Positions 36,451 to 44,906 of a stretch of 64,000 bases of DNA are shown here, one piece after another. Position numbers and translations under genes: made by a program. Positions within the stretch are counted from its first letter, which is position 1; every line of letters starts with the position of its first letter. Below the pieces are notes generated by a model, which saw nothing but the letters and a program-made list of their open reading frames with translations, did no database searches and was not told where the DNA came from. The stretch comes from Novipirellula galeiformis (GTDB taxonomy: Bacteria > Planctomycetota > Planctomycetia > Pirellulales > Pirellulaceae). The stretch is taken from assembly GCF_007860095.1 (NCBI RefSeq), contig NZ_SJPT01000005.1, positions 62,001 to 126,000 of the forward strand. The letters run 5' to 3'.

Positions 36451-37266
36451 ATGAACAAAGACATTTTTAAACTCGACGAAGATGTAGCGACCGTAATCGG
36501 CGGCACGGGCGAACTGGGCGGCATGATGGCCGAGGCTCTAGGGGCTTACGGGGCTAAGGTCGCCGTAGTGGGTCGGAATCCCGAGCGTGGAAATGCTCGA
36601 GCTCAGAACATCATCGACGCTGGCGGCGAAGCCAAGTTTTTTACCGCGGACAGCCTGAACGCCGACTCGCTCGCCGAAACGCGTGACGCGATCAAAGCCT
36701 GGGCGGGAAGCCCAACTTCGGTGTTGATCAATGCCGCGGGCGGCAACCGTCCTGACGCCACGATCCCACCGGGCGGTGATTTCTGCAAATTACCACCGGA
36801 AGCTTGGCGCGATGTGTTCGATTTGAACCTCGTCGGCGGATCGCTACTGCCGAGCCAAGTGTTTGCTCCGGACATGATCGAAGCGAAAGTTGGCAGCATC
36901 ATCAACATCGCCTCGATGTCGGGCATGATCCCCCTTTCCCGAGTCGTTGCCTATTCCGCAGCCAAAGCAGCGGTCATCAACTTGACTCTTTGGTTGGCTC
37001 GCGAATGGGCAACCACCGGCGTTCGCGTCAACGCGATCAGCCCCGGGTTCTTTCCAGCCGAACAGAACCGCAAACTGCTGTTCAACGAAGACGGCAGCTA
37101 CACCGAACGCGGCGGTCAAATCATTGGCCACACCCCCATGAGCCGTTTTGGAAATGCCGAAGAATTGGCGGGTGCGGTCGTTTGGCTTGCCAGCCGCAAG
37201 GCATCGTCGTTCGTCACCGGACAAAACATTGCCATTGATGGTGGATTTGCCTCCGTCACCATTTAG
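36451..37266 (+). CDS. SDR family oxidoreductase (D-mannonate oxidoreductase-like)
   Basis: A cytoplasmic NAD(P)-dependent dehydrogenase of 271 residues. The cofactor motif is GGTGELGGMMAEALGAYG, followed by NAAGGNRPDA; the active-site Ser is in SIINIASMSG and the Tyr-x3-Lys in YSAAKAAVINL. The family shape and its PfkB neighbour recall SDR-type D-mannonate or gluconate oxidoreductases; the exact substrate is not visible. It is followed on the same strand by a sugar kinase. Confidence 0.83.
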   Translation: MNKDIFKLDEDVATVIGGTGELGGMMAEALGAYGAKVAVVGRNPERGNARAQNIIDAGGEAKFFTADSLNADSLAETRDAIKAWAGSPTSVLINAAGGNRPDATIPPGGDFCKLPPEAWRDVFDLNLVGGSLLPSQVFAPDMIEAKVGSIINIASMSGMIPLSRVVAYSAAKAAVINLTLWLAREWATTGVRVNAISPGFFPAEQNRKLLFNEDGSYTERGGQIIGHTPMSRFGNAEELAGAVVWLASRKASSFVTGQNIAIDGGFASVTI

Positions 37267-37387
37267 CAAACCCGTCAGCACTGAGCGAACTGTTCGCGCA
37301 TTCCAGCACACCTAGCAGCCGCGTTCCAAAGGAGCGTGGTCGGCATTCATGCCGGTTCCCTTTCCAACCTTTCAACGAGCCGCCAAA

Positions 37388-38464
37388 ATGATTGAACTTC
37401 GAAACGACGCCAAGTACTCTCTCGTCATCCCCACCAGCATGGGAGTTCGGCTGACGCCGGCTGACCACCAGCCGTTTCACTGCAGCGACACCTTCAAGAT
37501 GCAGGGGACCAGCGCGGAGTCGAATGTCGGTAGCATCGCATCGTTCCTTGGAATGCCAGTCAAAATCTTGACGGCATTCGTCAAAGACAGTCCCATCGCG
37601 CGGTTCATCAAAGACGACTTGGCTCGTCGCCACATGGATTACGAAGGCCCCGAGTTCTCGCAAGACACCCCGTGGGGCGTCCGGCACCAAATCAACATGG
37701 CCGATAGCGGATGGGGCTCGCGTGGACCACGAGTTCAGAATGACCGAGCCGGCGAAGTCGGACGTAAGCTGAACGTGAAAGATTTCGACTTACAGCGAAT
37801 CTTCGGTGACGAGGGTGCCAAGATCGTTCACATGTCAGGGCTGATCGCGGCGTTGTCCGAAGAGACCAGCGAGTTCTGTCTAGAGATCGCTCGCGTTGCC
37901 AAAAAGAATGGCGCTCGCATCTCCTTCGACCTCAATCACCGGGCGTCGTTTTGGAAAGGCCGCGAAGAACTTCTCTCGGCACAGTTCAAAGAAATCGCCA
38001 GCCTGTCGGACATCCTGATCGGCAACGAAGAAGACTTCCAATTGTGCTTGGGCGTTGAGGGTCCCGAGGCCGGTGGCAAGGGAATCGCCGCCAAGATCGA
38101 AGGCTTCAAAGGCATGATCAACCGCGTCAAGCAGGAATACCCCAACACGTCCTTGTTCGCCACGACGCTTCGTGAAGTGGAGAGTGCCAACTCGCACATG
38201 TGGGGCGCAATCGTTTCGCACGGCAAAGAGTTTAGCGTCATCGAGCCCCGCCAAATCGGTGTATTCGACCGCATCGGTGGCGGCGATGGATTCGTCGGTG
38301 GGTTGCTTTATGGCGTGCTAAAAGGCTGGGATGCAGAGAAGAGTTCCCAGTTCGCTTGGGCTACTGGCGCACTCACCGCAACGCTGAACACCGACTACGG
38401 ACAACCAGCCGATGAAGACCAAGTCTGGAGCATCTGGAAAGGAAATGCTCGCGTCCAACGATAA
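37388..38464 (+). CDS. PfkB family sugar kinase, likely 2-keto-3-deoxygluconate kinase type
   Basis: 358 residues from the ATG at 37388; an ATG at 37349 would add 13. PfkB marks: MQGTSAESNVGSIASFLG, FDLNHRASFWKGRE and the anion hole FDRIGGGDGFVGGL, with the catalytic Asp in GGGDG. The FDLNHRxxxW block is typical of KDG kinases. With the SDR 120 bp upstream it would form a hexuronate route (fructuronate to mannonate, KDG to KDPG), which is inference. A strong terminator follows at 38490. Confidence 0.72.
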   Translation: MIELRNDAKYSLVIPTSMGVRLTPADHQPFHCSDTFKMQGTSAESNVGSIASFLGMPVKILTAFVKDSPIARFIKDDLARRHMDYEGPEFSQDTPWGVRHQINMADSGWGSRGPRVQNDRAGEVGRKLNVKDFDLQRIFGDEGAKIVHMSGLIAALSEETSEFCLEIARVAKKNGARISFDLNHRASFWKGREELLSAQFKEIASLSDILIGNEEDFQLCLGVEGPEAGGKGIAAKIEGFKGMINRVKQEYPNTSLFATTLREVESANSHMWGAIVSHGKEFSVIEPRQIGVFDRIGGGDGFVGGLLYGVLKGWDAEKSSQFAWATGALTATLNTDYGQPADEDQVWSIWKGNARVQR

Positions 38465-38489
38465 ACGCAAAGCATCAACCTGAAAATTC

Positions 38490-38536
38490 AAAGGCGAGGT
38501 TCGCCAGCAATCCAAGCTGGTAACCTCGCCTTTTTT
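38490..38536 (+). terminator. Rho-independent terminator after the PfkB kinase gene
   Basis: A 12-bp stem (AAAGGCGAGGTT / AACCTCGCCTTT) with a smaller inner stem (CCAGC / GCTGG) is followed by six T. It begins 25 bp after the stop codon. Confidence 0.9.
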
Positions 38537-38558
38537 CGTGCATTTTTTCGATTTGCCG

Positions 38559-38626
38559 TCGTGCCGGTTCCCACCGGCCGGCTTGTGATTGGCCGGCTTG
38601 TGATTGGCCGGTGGGAACCGGCACGA
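38559..38626. repeat. Palindromic REP-like element, copy 4
   Basis: Perfect 21-bp inverted arms (38559-38579 and 38606-38626, core GTGCCGGTTCCCACCGGCC). Between them lies a partial 15-bp direct repeat of GGCCGGCTTGTGATT. It is the most regular copy and lies between convergent genes, 22 bp after a terminator. Confidence 0.85.
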
Positions 38627-38669
38627 TATCTCTTCGCGACCAATAGACCGGGCGACTCACGCCGCACCG

Positions 38670-40472
38670 CTACTTAACGATCACGTCTTTGGCGCCTTCA
38701 CCTTCGCTCGATGGGTCGCCAGCGGGCTTGGGCAACTCCAAGACGGGTTCGCCCCAATCGGCTTCGTACATCTCCTTACACGCTTCGCACTTGATCTCCG
38801 TTGCAAGCTGTTTGTCGTTAATGACGACCGCTTGGTCACAGTGCTTGCAATGCACTCGCACATTGCCTGGCTCGGCAACCAACGCGGCAAGATGCGTTTG
38901 CGTGACATCGGCAACCTCGATGTCTTCGGGCTCGAGCGTCGTCAGCAACTTGCGATCCACCTCGCTCATCGTCGCCAAACGGTTTGCCAAGCGCCGAACG
39001 CTTCGCTCGAAACTGTTGCGAGACGTGCGCCCATTTCCGAAGTGACGATCGCGATCAATGTACAGATACGTGAACCCGCGTAATAATCGCCGGCGTGATT
39101 CCGTGGGCAACGTGTACTTGGATTTCTTGGCGATCAATTCAAAGATCCGGCACAGCGCTTCGGGTGGATAATCATCGAAGTGCATCGTTGTTCCGACGCG
39201 TGAACTTAAGCCGGGATTGCTGCGAATCATCTTTCGCATCTCGACAGGATAACCCGCCAAGATGACGACCAAACGATCACGTTGATCCTCCATCCGCTTC
39301 AGCAACGTCTGCACCGCCTCGCGGCCATATTGGTCTTGCCCATCCTCGTCGATCAACGTGTAGGCTTCGTCGATGAACAGCACGCCATCTAGCGCCTCAT
39401 CAATTTTCGCATTCGTCTTCGGCCCGGTTTGCCCCGCGTACTCCGCGACCAATCCGCTTCGATCGGTTTCGACGAGGTGTCCCTTTTCCAATATCCCCAG
39501 CGACCCGTAGATATCGGCGATGATCCGCGCCACCGTTGTTTTGCCGGTTCCTGGATTGCCAACGAAGGCCATGTGCAAACTGGGCCGCGTCATTGGCAGC
39601 CCTTCTTTTTCTCGCTGGGCCTCCATCTTTAGAAAATTCGTCAGCGTTTGAATCTGGTCCTTGATCGCATCGAGCCCGATCAGCTGATCGAGCTTGGCTC
39701 GCGCCTCGGCCAACCGCTGTTCCGGAGTTCGCTCGTCCTCCGGTTCCGCCGGCTTTGGGACGGACGTCGCTTCCGACTTCGGCTTGGGGGGCGGACCGCC
39801 GGGGCCCACAGTAGGCGTAGGCTGCTCCGCTGCGGTCACACTCGCACCGTCTCGCAATCTTGCTGCTTCTTCACGAAGCCATTTCAGAGCATCGCGAGCG
39901 TTGTCGGTGTCCACTTGACGGTTCCGCTCCTCGGGCTCGGTTTCACCGACAACCTCTTTCATCTGTGCCCGCATTGCGGCCAAGTTTGCGTTGTCCGACT
40001 CGCTCGTTTCTCCGTCCACCGAAACGAGCAAGTTTGCCATTCGCATCACCAGCGTCTCAAGCTCACCCCAGCGATCACGCAGCGGTGCCAATTCGGCGAA
40101 GGGGCGAACGAGATCGCGCCATTGGAAGTCCGCCGAAGCGGAAATCAGCCAATCAACCGCTTCATGCAATTGGTGGCCCATCACCGATTTGCCCCACAGA
40201 TGCTCAAGCAGAACGCGGCCGAGTTGACGCTGCTCGATCGTGCGACTGCTGGCCGTGGGCACCACGGCGGCAAAGACTTTCATCAGCAACCCTTGATGCA
40301 AGTCATCCATCTGCTGGGCGATCGCCGCCGCGTCCGCATCTTCGCCATCGAGCCACGCATAGGAACCGCGAACCCGTTGGCCGCTTTCGACATACAAAGC
40401 CTTCGTTTCCTTGATCGCTTCGCGATAGAGACGAATGGATTCGATAACCTGGTCATCTGAAAGTCGTGACAT
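38670..40472 (-). CDS. CbbX/SpoVK-like AAA+ ATPase with C-terminal zinc ribbon
   Basis: 600 residues from the ATG at 40472. The N-terminal half (about 1-270) is helical and lacks a known domain; a Pro-rich linker follows. The AAA+ core (about 290-480) has Walker A FVGNPGTGKTTVAR, Walker B GVLFIDEAYTL and an arginine-finger region NPGLSSR, closest in style to CbbX, the rubisco activase. The C-terminus has a zinc ribbon (VHCKHCDQAVV and KCEACKEMYE). No rubisco gene is near, so activation of rubisco is unlikely; a remodelling role with unknown clients is more likely. The family is widespread in planctomycetes. Confidence 0.85.
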   Translation of the reverse strand: MSRLSDDQVIESIRLYREAIKETKALYVESGQRVRGSYAWLDGEDADAAAIAQQMDDLHQGLLMKVFAAVVPTASSRTIEQRQLGRVLLEHLWGKSVMGHQLHEAVDWLISASADFQWRDLVRPFAELAPLRDRWGELETLVMRMANLLVSVDGETSESDNANLAAMRAQMKEVVGETEPEERNRQVDTDNARDALKWLREEAARLRDGASVTAAEQPTPTVGPGGPPPKPKSEATSVPKPAEPEDERTPEQRLAEARAKLDQLIGLDAIKDQIQTLTNFLKMEAQREKEGLPMTRPSLHMAFVGNPGTGKTTVARIIADIYGSLGILEKGHLVETDRSGLVAEYAGQTGPKTNAKIDEALDGVLFIDEAYTLIDEDGQDQYGREAVQTLLKRMEDQRDRLVVILAGYPVEMRKMIRSNPGLSSRVGTTMHFDDYPPEALCRIFELIAKKSKYTLPTESRRRLLRGFTYLYIDRDRHFGNGRTSRNSFERSVRRLANRLATMSEVDRKLLTTLEPEDIEVADVTQTHLAALVAEPGNVRVHCKHCDQAVVINDKQLATEIKCEACKEMYEADWGEPVLELPKPAGDPSSEGEGAKDVIVK

Positions 40473-40881
40473 AGATCTAGTCGCAGCAAAAGAGAGTGTC
40501 GTCCGAATGCTCGTCATCTTAGCGGAATCGATGCAGCGATGCAGACAGGTAAACTGCGCCGAAAACAGAGCAGCAAACGACAATTACCTTTTAGCGGAGC
40601 AGCGCTAGATAAAAGCGGGGTCCGGTTGGAAAAATGCAGTTCCTGCGAAAGGCGTGATTGCATTGCCAGTGATACGCAGGCCCACTCATTCTAAACAGCG
40701 ACCTCCGGCTATTGTCTAAAACCGCTTCGCGGTGACCACATGACTTGACCCGAAGGAGCTGCTCGACGGCGACCGGTTGTAGGCGGAGCGGCTCGAGCAA
40801 AAGGCCACTTTGCACACGAAAAAAGCCCGCCTGCAAATCATTGCGGGCGGGCTTTCGATTTTTTATATCAACTCAGGCGAG
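40473..40881. other. Gene-free region between the AAA gene start and glnA end
   Basis: It holds the glnA terminator (40819-40854) and, nearer 40473-40700, the promoter of the AAA gene, for which no clear boxes were found. The short open frames have no protein features. Confidence 0.5.
40819..40854 (-). terminator. Rho-independent terminator of glnA
   Basis: On the minus strand a stem of about 15 bp with one mismatch (AAAGCCCGCCTGCAA / TTGCGGGCGGGCTTT on the plus strand, loop ATCA) is followed by six T (plus-strand A run 40819-40824). It begins 28 bp after the glnA stop. Confidence 0.88.
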
Positions 40882-41907
40882 TTACGCGCCGACGGGCAAC
40901 TTGGCGCTCTTGACCGTCGTGATGATCGCACTGGCGACCATGTAAGGGTCAGCGTTGGAAGCGGGGCGACGATCTTCGAGGTAGCCCTTCCAGCCGTTTT
41001 GGACGGTGACGATTGGAATCCGAATCGAAGCGCCACGATCCGAAACGCCGTAGCTGAACTTGTCGATCGATTGGGTTTCGTGAAGCCCGGTCAACCGTTG
41101 GTCGTTGTCAGCACCGTAGACGTCGATGTGGTTTTTGATCCGTGGCTCAAACGCTTGGCAAATGGCGTCATAAACTTCCTTGCTGCCGCAAGTGCGCAAT
41201 AGCGTGTTGCTGAAGTTGGCGTGCATGCCGCTGCCGTTCCAGTCGCCTTGAACGGGTTTGCAGTGCCAATTGATGCTCATGTCGAACTTCTCAGCAGTCC
41301 GCTCGAGCAAGTAGCGAGCCATCCAAATCTGGTCGCCCGCGAGTGCGGCGCCTTTTGCAAAGATTTGGAACTCCCACTGGCCCATCATCACTTCGGCGTT
41401 AATGCCTTCGACATTCAAACCGGCCGCCAAGCACAACTCGAGGTGCTCTTCGACGATTTCACGTCCGACTGCTTTGCCGTGACCAACGCTACAGTAGTAA
41501 GGACCTTGAGGACCGGGGAAACCTTCGACGGGGAAACCAACGGGCTTCTGCGTATCGGGATTCCAGATCGTGTATTCCTGCTCGAACCCGAACCAGAAAT
41601 CGTCGTCATTGTCGTTGATCGTGGCGCGACCGTTGGTGCGGTGCGGGTTGCCTTCGTGATCAAGCACTTCGCACATGACCAAGAATCCAGTGCCAAGACG
41701 ATCTGGATCGGGACAGACGTAAACGGGCTTCAGCAAACAATCGCTGCTGCCACCGGGCGCCTGTTCGGTGGACGAGCCATCGAACGACCACTGTTCAGCG
41801 TCTTCGACCTTGCCACTGAAGTCCTTCACGATTTTCGTCTTGCTACGCAGACTCTGGGTGGGTTGGTAGCCATCGAGCCAGATGTACTCTAACTTGCATT
41901 TGGTCAT
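40882..41907 (-). CDS. Glutamine synthetase, eukaryote-type GSII
   Basis: Joins ammonia to glutamate with ATP. 341 residues from the ATG at 41907, the length of the compact GSII type rather than the ~470 of bacterial GSI. Motifs: N-terminal WLDGYQPTQSLRSKTKIV, WSFDGSSTEQAPG, the catalytic FGFEQEYT, VMMGQWEFQIF, NWHCKPVQGDWNGSGMHAN and a C-terminal DRGASIRIPI. There is no adenylylation site region as in GSI. An extra upstream frame (MIHKGIDF) is possible but weaker. A good terminator follows. Confidence 0.95.
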   Translation of the reverse strand: MTKCKLEYIWLDGYQPTQSLRSKTKIVKDFSGKVEDAEQWSFDGSSTEQAPGGSSDCLLKPVYVCPDPDRLGTGFLVMCEVLDHEGNPHRTNGRATINDNDDDFWFGFEQEYTIWNPDTQKPVGFPVEGFPGPQGPYYCSVGHGKAVGREIVEEHLELCLAAGLNVEGINAEVMMGQWEFQIFAKGAALAGDQIWMARYLLERTAEKFDMSINWHCKPVQGDWNGSGMHANFSNTLLRTCGSKEVYDAICQAFEPRIKNHIDVYGADNDQRLTGLHETQSIDKFSYGVSDRGASIRIPIVTVQNGWKGYLEDRRPASNADPYMVASAIITTVKSAKLPVGA

Positions 41908-42620
41908 AAAATCGATTCCCTTATGAATCATCCGTACGAGTGAGTTTAGAGCCTCCGAATGGGCACGGTCGCCCTTCGCGGCTCAATAAAGTCCAAGCGG
42001 TTCTACCTACCACACCCCAGCTTCCGAATCACGAGTCGATCCTGCTCGCAATCAGAACTGCGTCCCAACATCCATTGCTGTCGACCACTCGCTGTCGATG
42101 ACTTCGAGTGTCGAACTCAATGCTGGTCCAGACAGGACTTAGGATATCTGAAATTTTACATAACGAAAGCGTAGATACGGTAGGGGATTCTTGCTCATTG
42201 CCAATGGGAATCTGAAATCCGCTGGAGGGCCATTTTGTGGAGTTACAGCCCACACGAGGGATTGGCTCCGCAACGATTCCACGGTTTTTATTGCCCATGG
42301 ACCTGCTTGATTGCCTCTGCCAACCCACTTCACCGTGGGGGGGAGGTGGTTGAAGGATGACGTTATTTTCAGACGCGAAGGTGAGATGGCTGCGATACCA
42401 CGCCTCCTTTTTTTTTCCAACTGCGGTCCTCTCCGACGGACAATTGGGGATCGACCGGGGACCAAGTTAGGATCGTTGTCGACTATGCCGCAGGGCCGAT
42501 TCCCGTTCTAATGTAACGCGAACCAAGACGTCATCGACGCTGGTTTATCGCAAGGGTTGGCTACGTTTGGATGCCCATGCGATTGCTACCAAGTCGTCCC
42601 TTGTTATTGAAGTTCACGTC
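41908..42620. promoter_or_regulatory. Long intergenic region upstream of glutamine synthetase and the Coa1-like gene
   Basis: 713 bp between divergent genes. I saw no sigma-54 (-24/-12) site, glutamine riboswitch or hairpin with a T-run. A T-run TTTTTTTTT at about 42411 and a G-run near 42340 break the region. It must hold both promoters and could hide a small RNA, but nothing supports one. Confidence 0.4.
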
Positions 42621-43238
42621 ATGTCGATGCCCCCCAATAATCCATTTGAACCCAATCCCAACAGTCGATTTGCGACGCAAGGATCCCCGCCACCGAAAAG
42701 CAATGTTTGGAAGTGGGTACTTGGAATCCTGGGCATCATTGGGCTGTTGGGCGCGGTCGTTTGCTGTGGCGGCGGATATGCGATGTACCGCATGGGCAAG
42801 GGGATGATCGCCGATCAGGTCAAGCAAGAATTGGGGGCGAATGAGGTCATCCAAGAGCATCTCGGCGAGATCCAATCAGCAGACCTGAACTTCACCGCGA
42901 CAACCGAAGTCGGGCAAGAAAAACCTGGCTCGTTGGTCTTCGATATCGTCGGCACCAAGGGAACCGGAGTGCTCGAAATCCAGCAAGATTCCAAGAATCC
43001 CGGTGAGGGACTTTCGATTCGATCAGCCGAGCTTGTGATGCCGGACGGCACGCGACACGAAGTCATTGCCGATCTGGATTCATTCGAAGACCAGATCGAT
43101 ACTGGAATGGAGATCGACCTGAGCGCCCCCGATGCAACCGCACCCGATGCAACCGCACCCGATGCAACCGCACCCGATGCAGCGGCACCCGATGCAGCGG
43201 CACCCGATGCAGCGGAGCCGGAAACACGGCTTGAGTAA
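42621..43238 (+). CDS. Single-TM protein, Coa1-like, with DATAP repeat tail
   Basis: 205 residues from the ATG at 42621. The N-terminal Pro/Asn-rich stretch is followed by one TM helix (WVLGILGIIGLLGAVVC). An exported domain with VKQELGANEVIQEHLGEIQSA and VFDIVGTKGTGVLEI recalls the cytochrome-oxidase assembly Coa1 pattern often annotated in planctomycetes; this is by eye. The C-terminus is six 5-residue repeats (APDAT x3, APDAA x3) encoded by 15-bp units. The upstream ATG at 42567 lacks support. Confidence 0.65.
   Translation: MSMPPNNPFEPNPNSRFATQGSPPPKSNVWKWVLGILGIIGLLGAVVCCGGGYAMYRMGKGMIADQVKQELGANEVIQEHLGEIQSADLNFTATTEVGQEKPGSLVFDIVGTKGTGVLEIQQDSKNPGEGLSIRSAELVMPDGTRHEVIADLDSFEDQIDTGMEIDLSAPDATAPDATAPDATAPDAAAPDAAAPDAAEPETRLE
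43125..43214. repeat. 15-bp in-frame tandem repeat, six units
   Basis: Six units of about GCACCCGATGCAACC encode APDAT or APDAA at the C-terminus of the Coa1-like protein. Units 1-3 and 4-6 form two sub-types, so it expanded more than once. Confidence 0.9.
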
Positions 43239-43355
43239 ACCTTGCCTACCGGCACCGCCTGGGGCAAAATTCCACTCGAAGTAGCCATCGGCCTTCATCT
43301 CGCATTTACGTTTCCCTTCCCCAAACCATTTTCCTTCTCAAACCAAGATTGATTC

Positions 43356-43787
43356 ATGAAAGTTGCAACATTCGACACCAGCAAAGGCAAGATTCGCATC
43401 GAGCTTTTCGACGACAAAACCCCCAAGACCGTCGAGAACTTTGAAACGCTTTGCGAAAAGAAGTTTTACGATGGGCTCTCCTTCCATCGAGTGATTCCCG
43501 ATTTCATGATTCAAGGTGGCTGTCCCCAAGGCACGGGAACCGGCGGACCGGGATATCAATTCGAAGACGAGTTCCATCCTGAATTGAAGCATGATGGACC
43601 AGGCGTCCTTTCGATGGCCAACGCAGGCCCGAACACCAACGGTTCGCAGTTCTTCATCACGCACCTTGCAACGCCTCATCTCGACGGCCGGCACAGCGTG
43701 TTTGGCAAAGTGATCGAAGGCCAAGACGTCGTAGATTCGATCAAGCAAGGCGACGAAATGACGACCGTGCGAGTCACTGAAGAGTAG
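43356..43787 (+). CDS. Peptidyl-prolyl cis-trans isomerase, cyclophilin type
   Basis: A cytoplasmic cyclophilin of 143 residues, no signal peptide. Motifs: [33 protein letters not shown] (catalytic Arg in FHRV), [19 protein letters not shown] and [11 protein letters not shown]. The length is at the short end of the family. It is followed by the SGNH gene after 13 bp, so the three genes to 46289 may be one operon. Confidence 0.92.
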   Translation: MKVATFDTSKGKIRIELFDDKTPKTVENFETLCEKKFYDGLSFHRVIPDFMIQGGCPQGTGTGGPGYQFEDEFHPELKHDGPGVLSMANAGPNTNGSQFFITHLATPHLDGRHSVFGKVIEGQDVVDSIKQGDEMTTVRVTEE

Positions 43788-43800
43788 TCCGCACGCAGGC

Positions 43801-44889
43801 ATGAACTCCTTCAACGCAAACCGCATCGTTGCCAAATGGTTGCTTGGAGCACTGTTTGGCACGCTCGTGATCGCGTTGACCTCTCCGCTGTTTGTTCGCA
43901 GCTATCTGCCTAGCCACGTCGATCCCCTGCGCGGTGTCGTCGTTCCTCTTGCCGGGGATTTCTACCGATGGCGCAGTGAAGGCTATGCCACCACCGCCAT
44001 CGGACCGCATGGCATGCCGGGGCGGGTCGATCTTCCCGAGGCCAAAGCAAACGGCGAATTTCGCATCGCCCTGTGGGGCGATTCACAGGCCGAAGGAGTC
44101 TGTGTTCCCGATGAACACAAACTGCACCGCCAAATCGAGCGGATCGCGGACGCCTCGCAGCGTGAGATCGTCGTACTGCCATTTGCCCGCAGCGGTGACG
44201 ATGCCGCGGAATGGCTGCCCCAGATACCTCGCGTCGAAGGTGCGTTGGCAATTGACCTGCATCTAATTTTGGTTGCCGAGATAGGGGACCTCGAAATGGC
44301 GCAGCGCACCGCCACCGATCCGGTGGTCGATCCGCATTGGCAGGCAAACCACAATTTCATCTCCACCAACCTCCCGGCGTTTATACTCCATGCCGGTCGC
44401 CGGTTGTTACGTTTTCCGGATGATACGCCGCGAACGCTACGGTTTTCGATCGGCCCCATCGTCACGGATCACGCCGCGGTCCAAGGCAACGATCATAAAG
44501 CGATCCACGACACTCCTCTATCGCTCGCTGCAGAACCACCGCAAACCGATTGGTCATCGGTAATGCAAACGATTCGATCATCGACCGACCTTCCGATTTT
44601 GATTGTCTATGCACCTCGAGTCCAACGGACTCGCATTGCCCCCGTCGCCGTGGAAGGCACGGAACCGAATCCAGAGACGATTGCCGAAACCACGCAAGCG
44701 GCTCAATCCGCTGGAATTTCGATGCTAGACATTCGCCAGGCATTTTTAAAATCAGCATCCTTAAACCAATGGCCGCATGGATTTCACAACGGAATCATCA
44801 TGCAAGGACATCTCAACGAAACGGGATATCAAATCATTGCTTCGGAGATTGCTAACCAACTCGATTCCTTTTCGTTCTCCCACCCTTAA
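43801..44889 (+). CDS. SGNH hydrolase-like protein, partner of the MBOAT O-acyltransferase
   Basis: 362 residues. An N-terminal TM (about 11-30) anchors it. The SGNH block I motif is LWGDSQAEG with S95. The order SGNH protein then MBOAT matches polysaccharide O-acetylation systems such as AlgJ/AlgX-AlgI or DltD-DltB. The C-terminal part (about 340-356) has a GHLNETGYQIIASEI motif, typical of the GDSL-type Asp-x2-His neighbourhood (HLN). The substrate polymer is unknown. Confidence 0.78.
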   Translation: MNSFNANRIVAKWLLGALFGTLVIALTSPLFVRSYLPSHVDPLRGVVVPLAGDFYRWRSEGYATTAIGPHGMPGRVDLPEAKANGEFRIALWGDSQAEGVCVPDEHKLHRQIERIADASQREIVVLPFARSGDDAAEWLPQIPRVEGALAIDLHLILVAEIGDLEMAQRTATDPVVDPHWQANHNFISTNLPAFILHAGRRLLRFPDDTPRTLRFSIGPIVTDHAAVQGNDHKAIHDTPLSLAAEPPQTDWSSVMQTIRSSTDLPILIVYAPRVQRTRIAPVAVEGTEPNPETIAETTQAAQSAGISMLDIRQAFLKSASLNQWPHGFHNGIIMQGHLNETGYQIIASEIANQLDSFSFSHP

Positions 44890-44906
44890 GTTGCCGACAG
44901 ATCGAG

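Noticed and set aside
39648-40460. 270-codon plus-strand frame opposite the AAA ATPase gene
   Set aside because: A shadow of the real minus-strand gene with no recognisable domain.
41908-42620. Possible glutamine riboswitch or sigma-54 promoter upstream of glutamine synthetase
   Set aside because: No conserved riboswitch core and no -24/-12 GG...GC pair in a suitable place was found.
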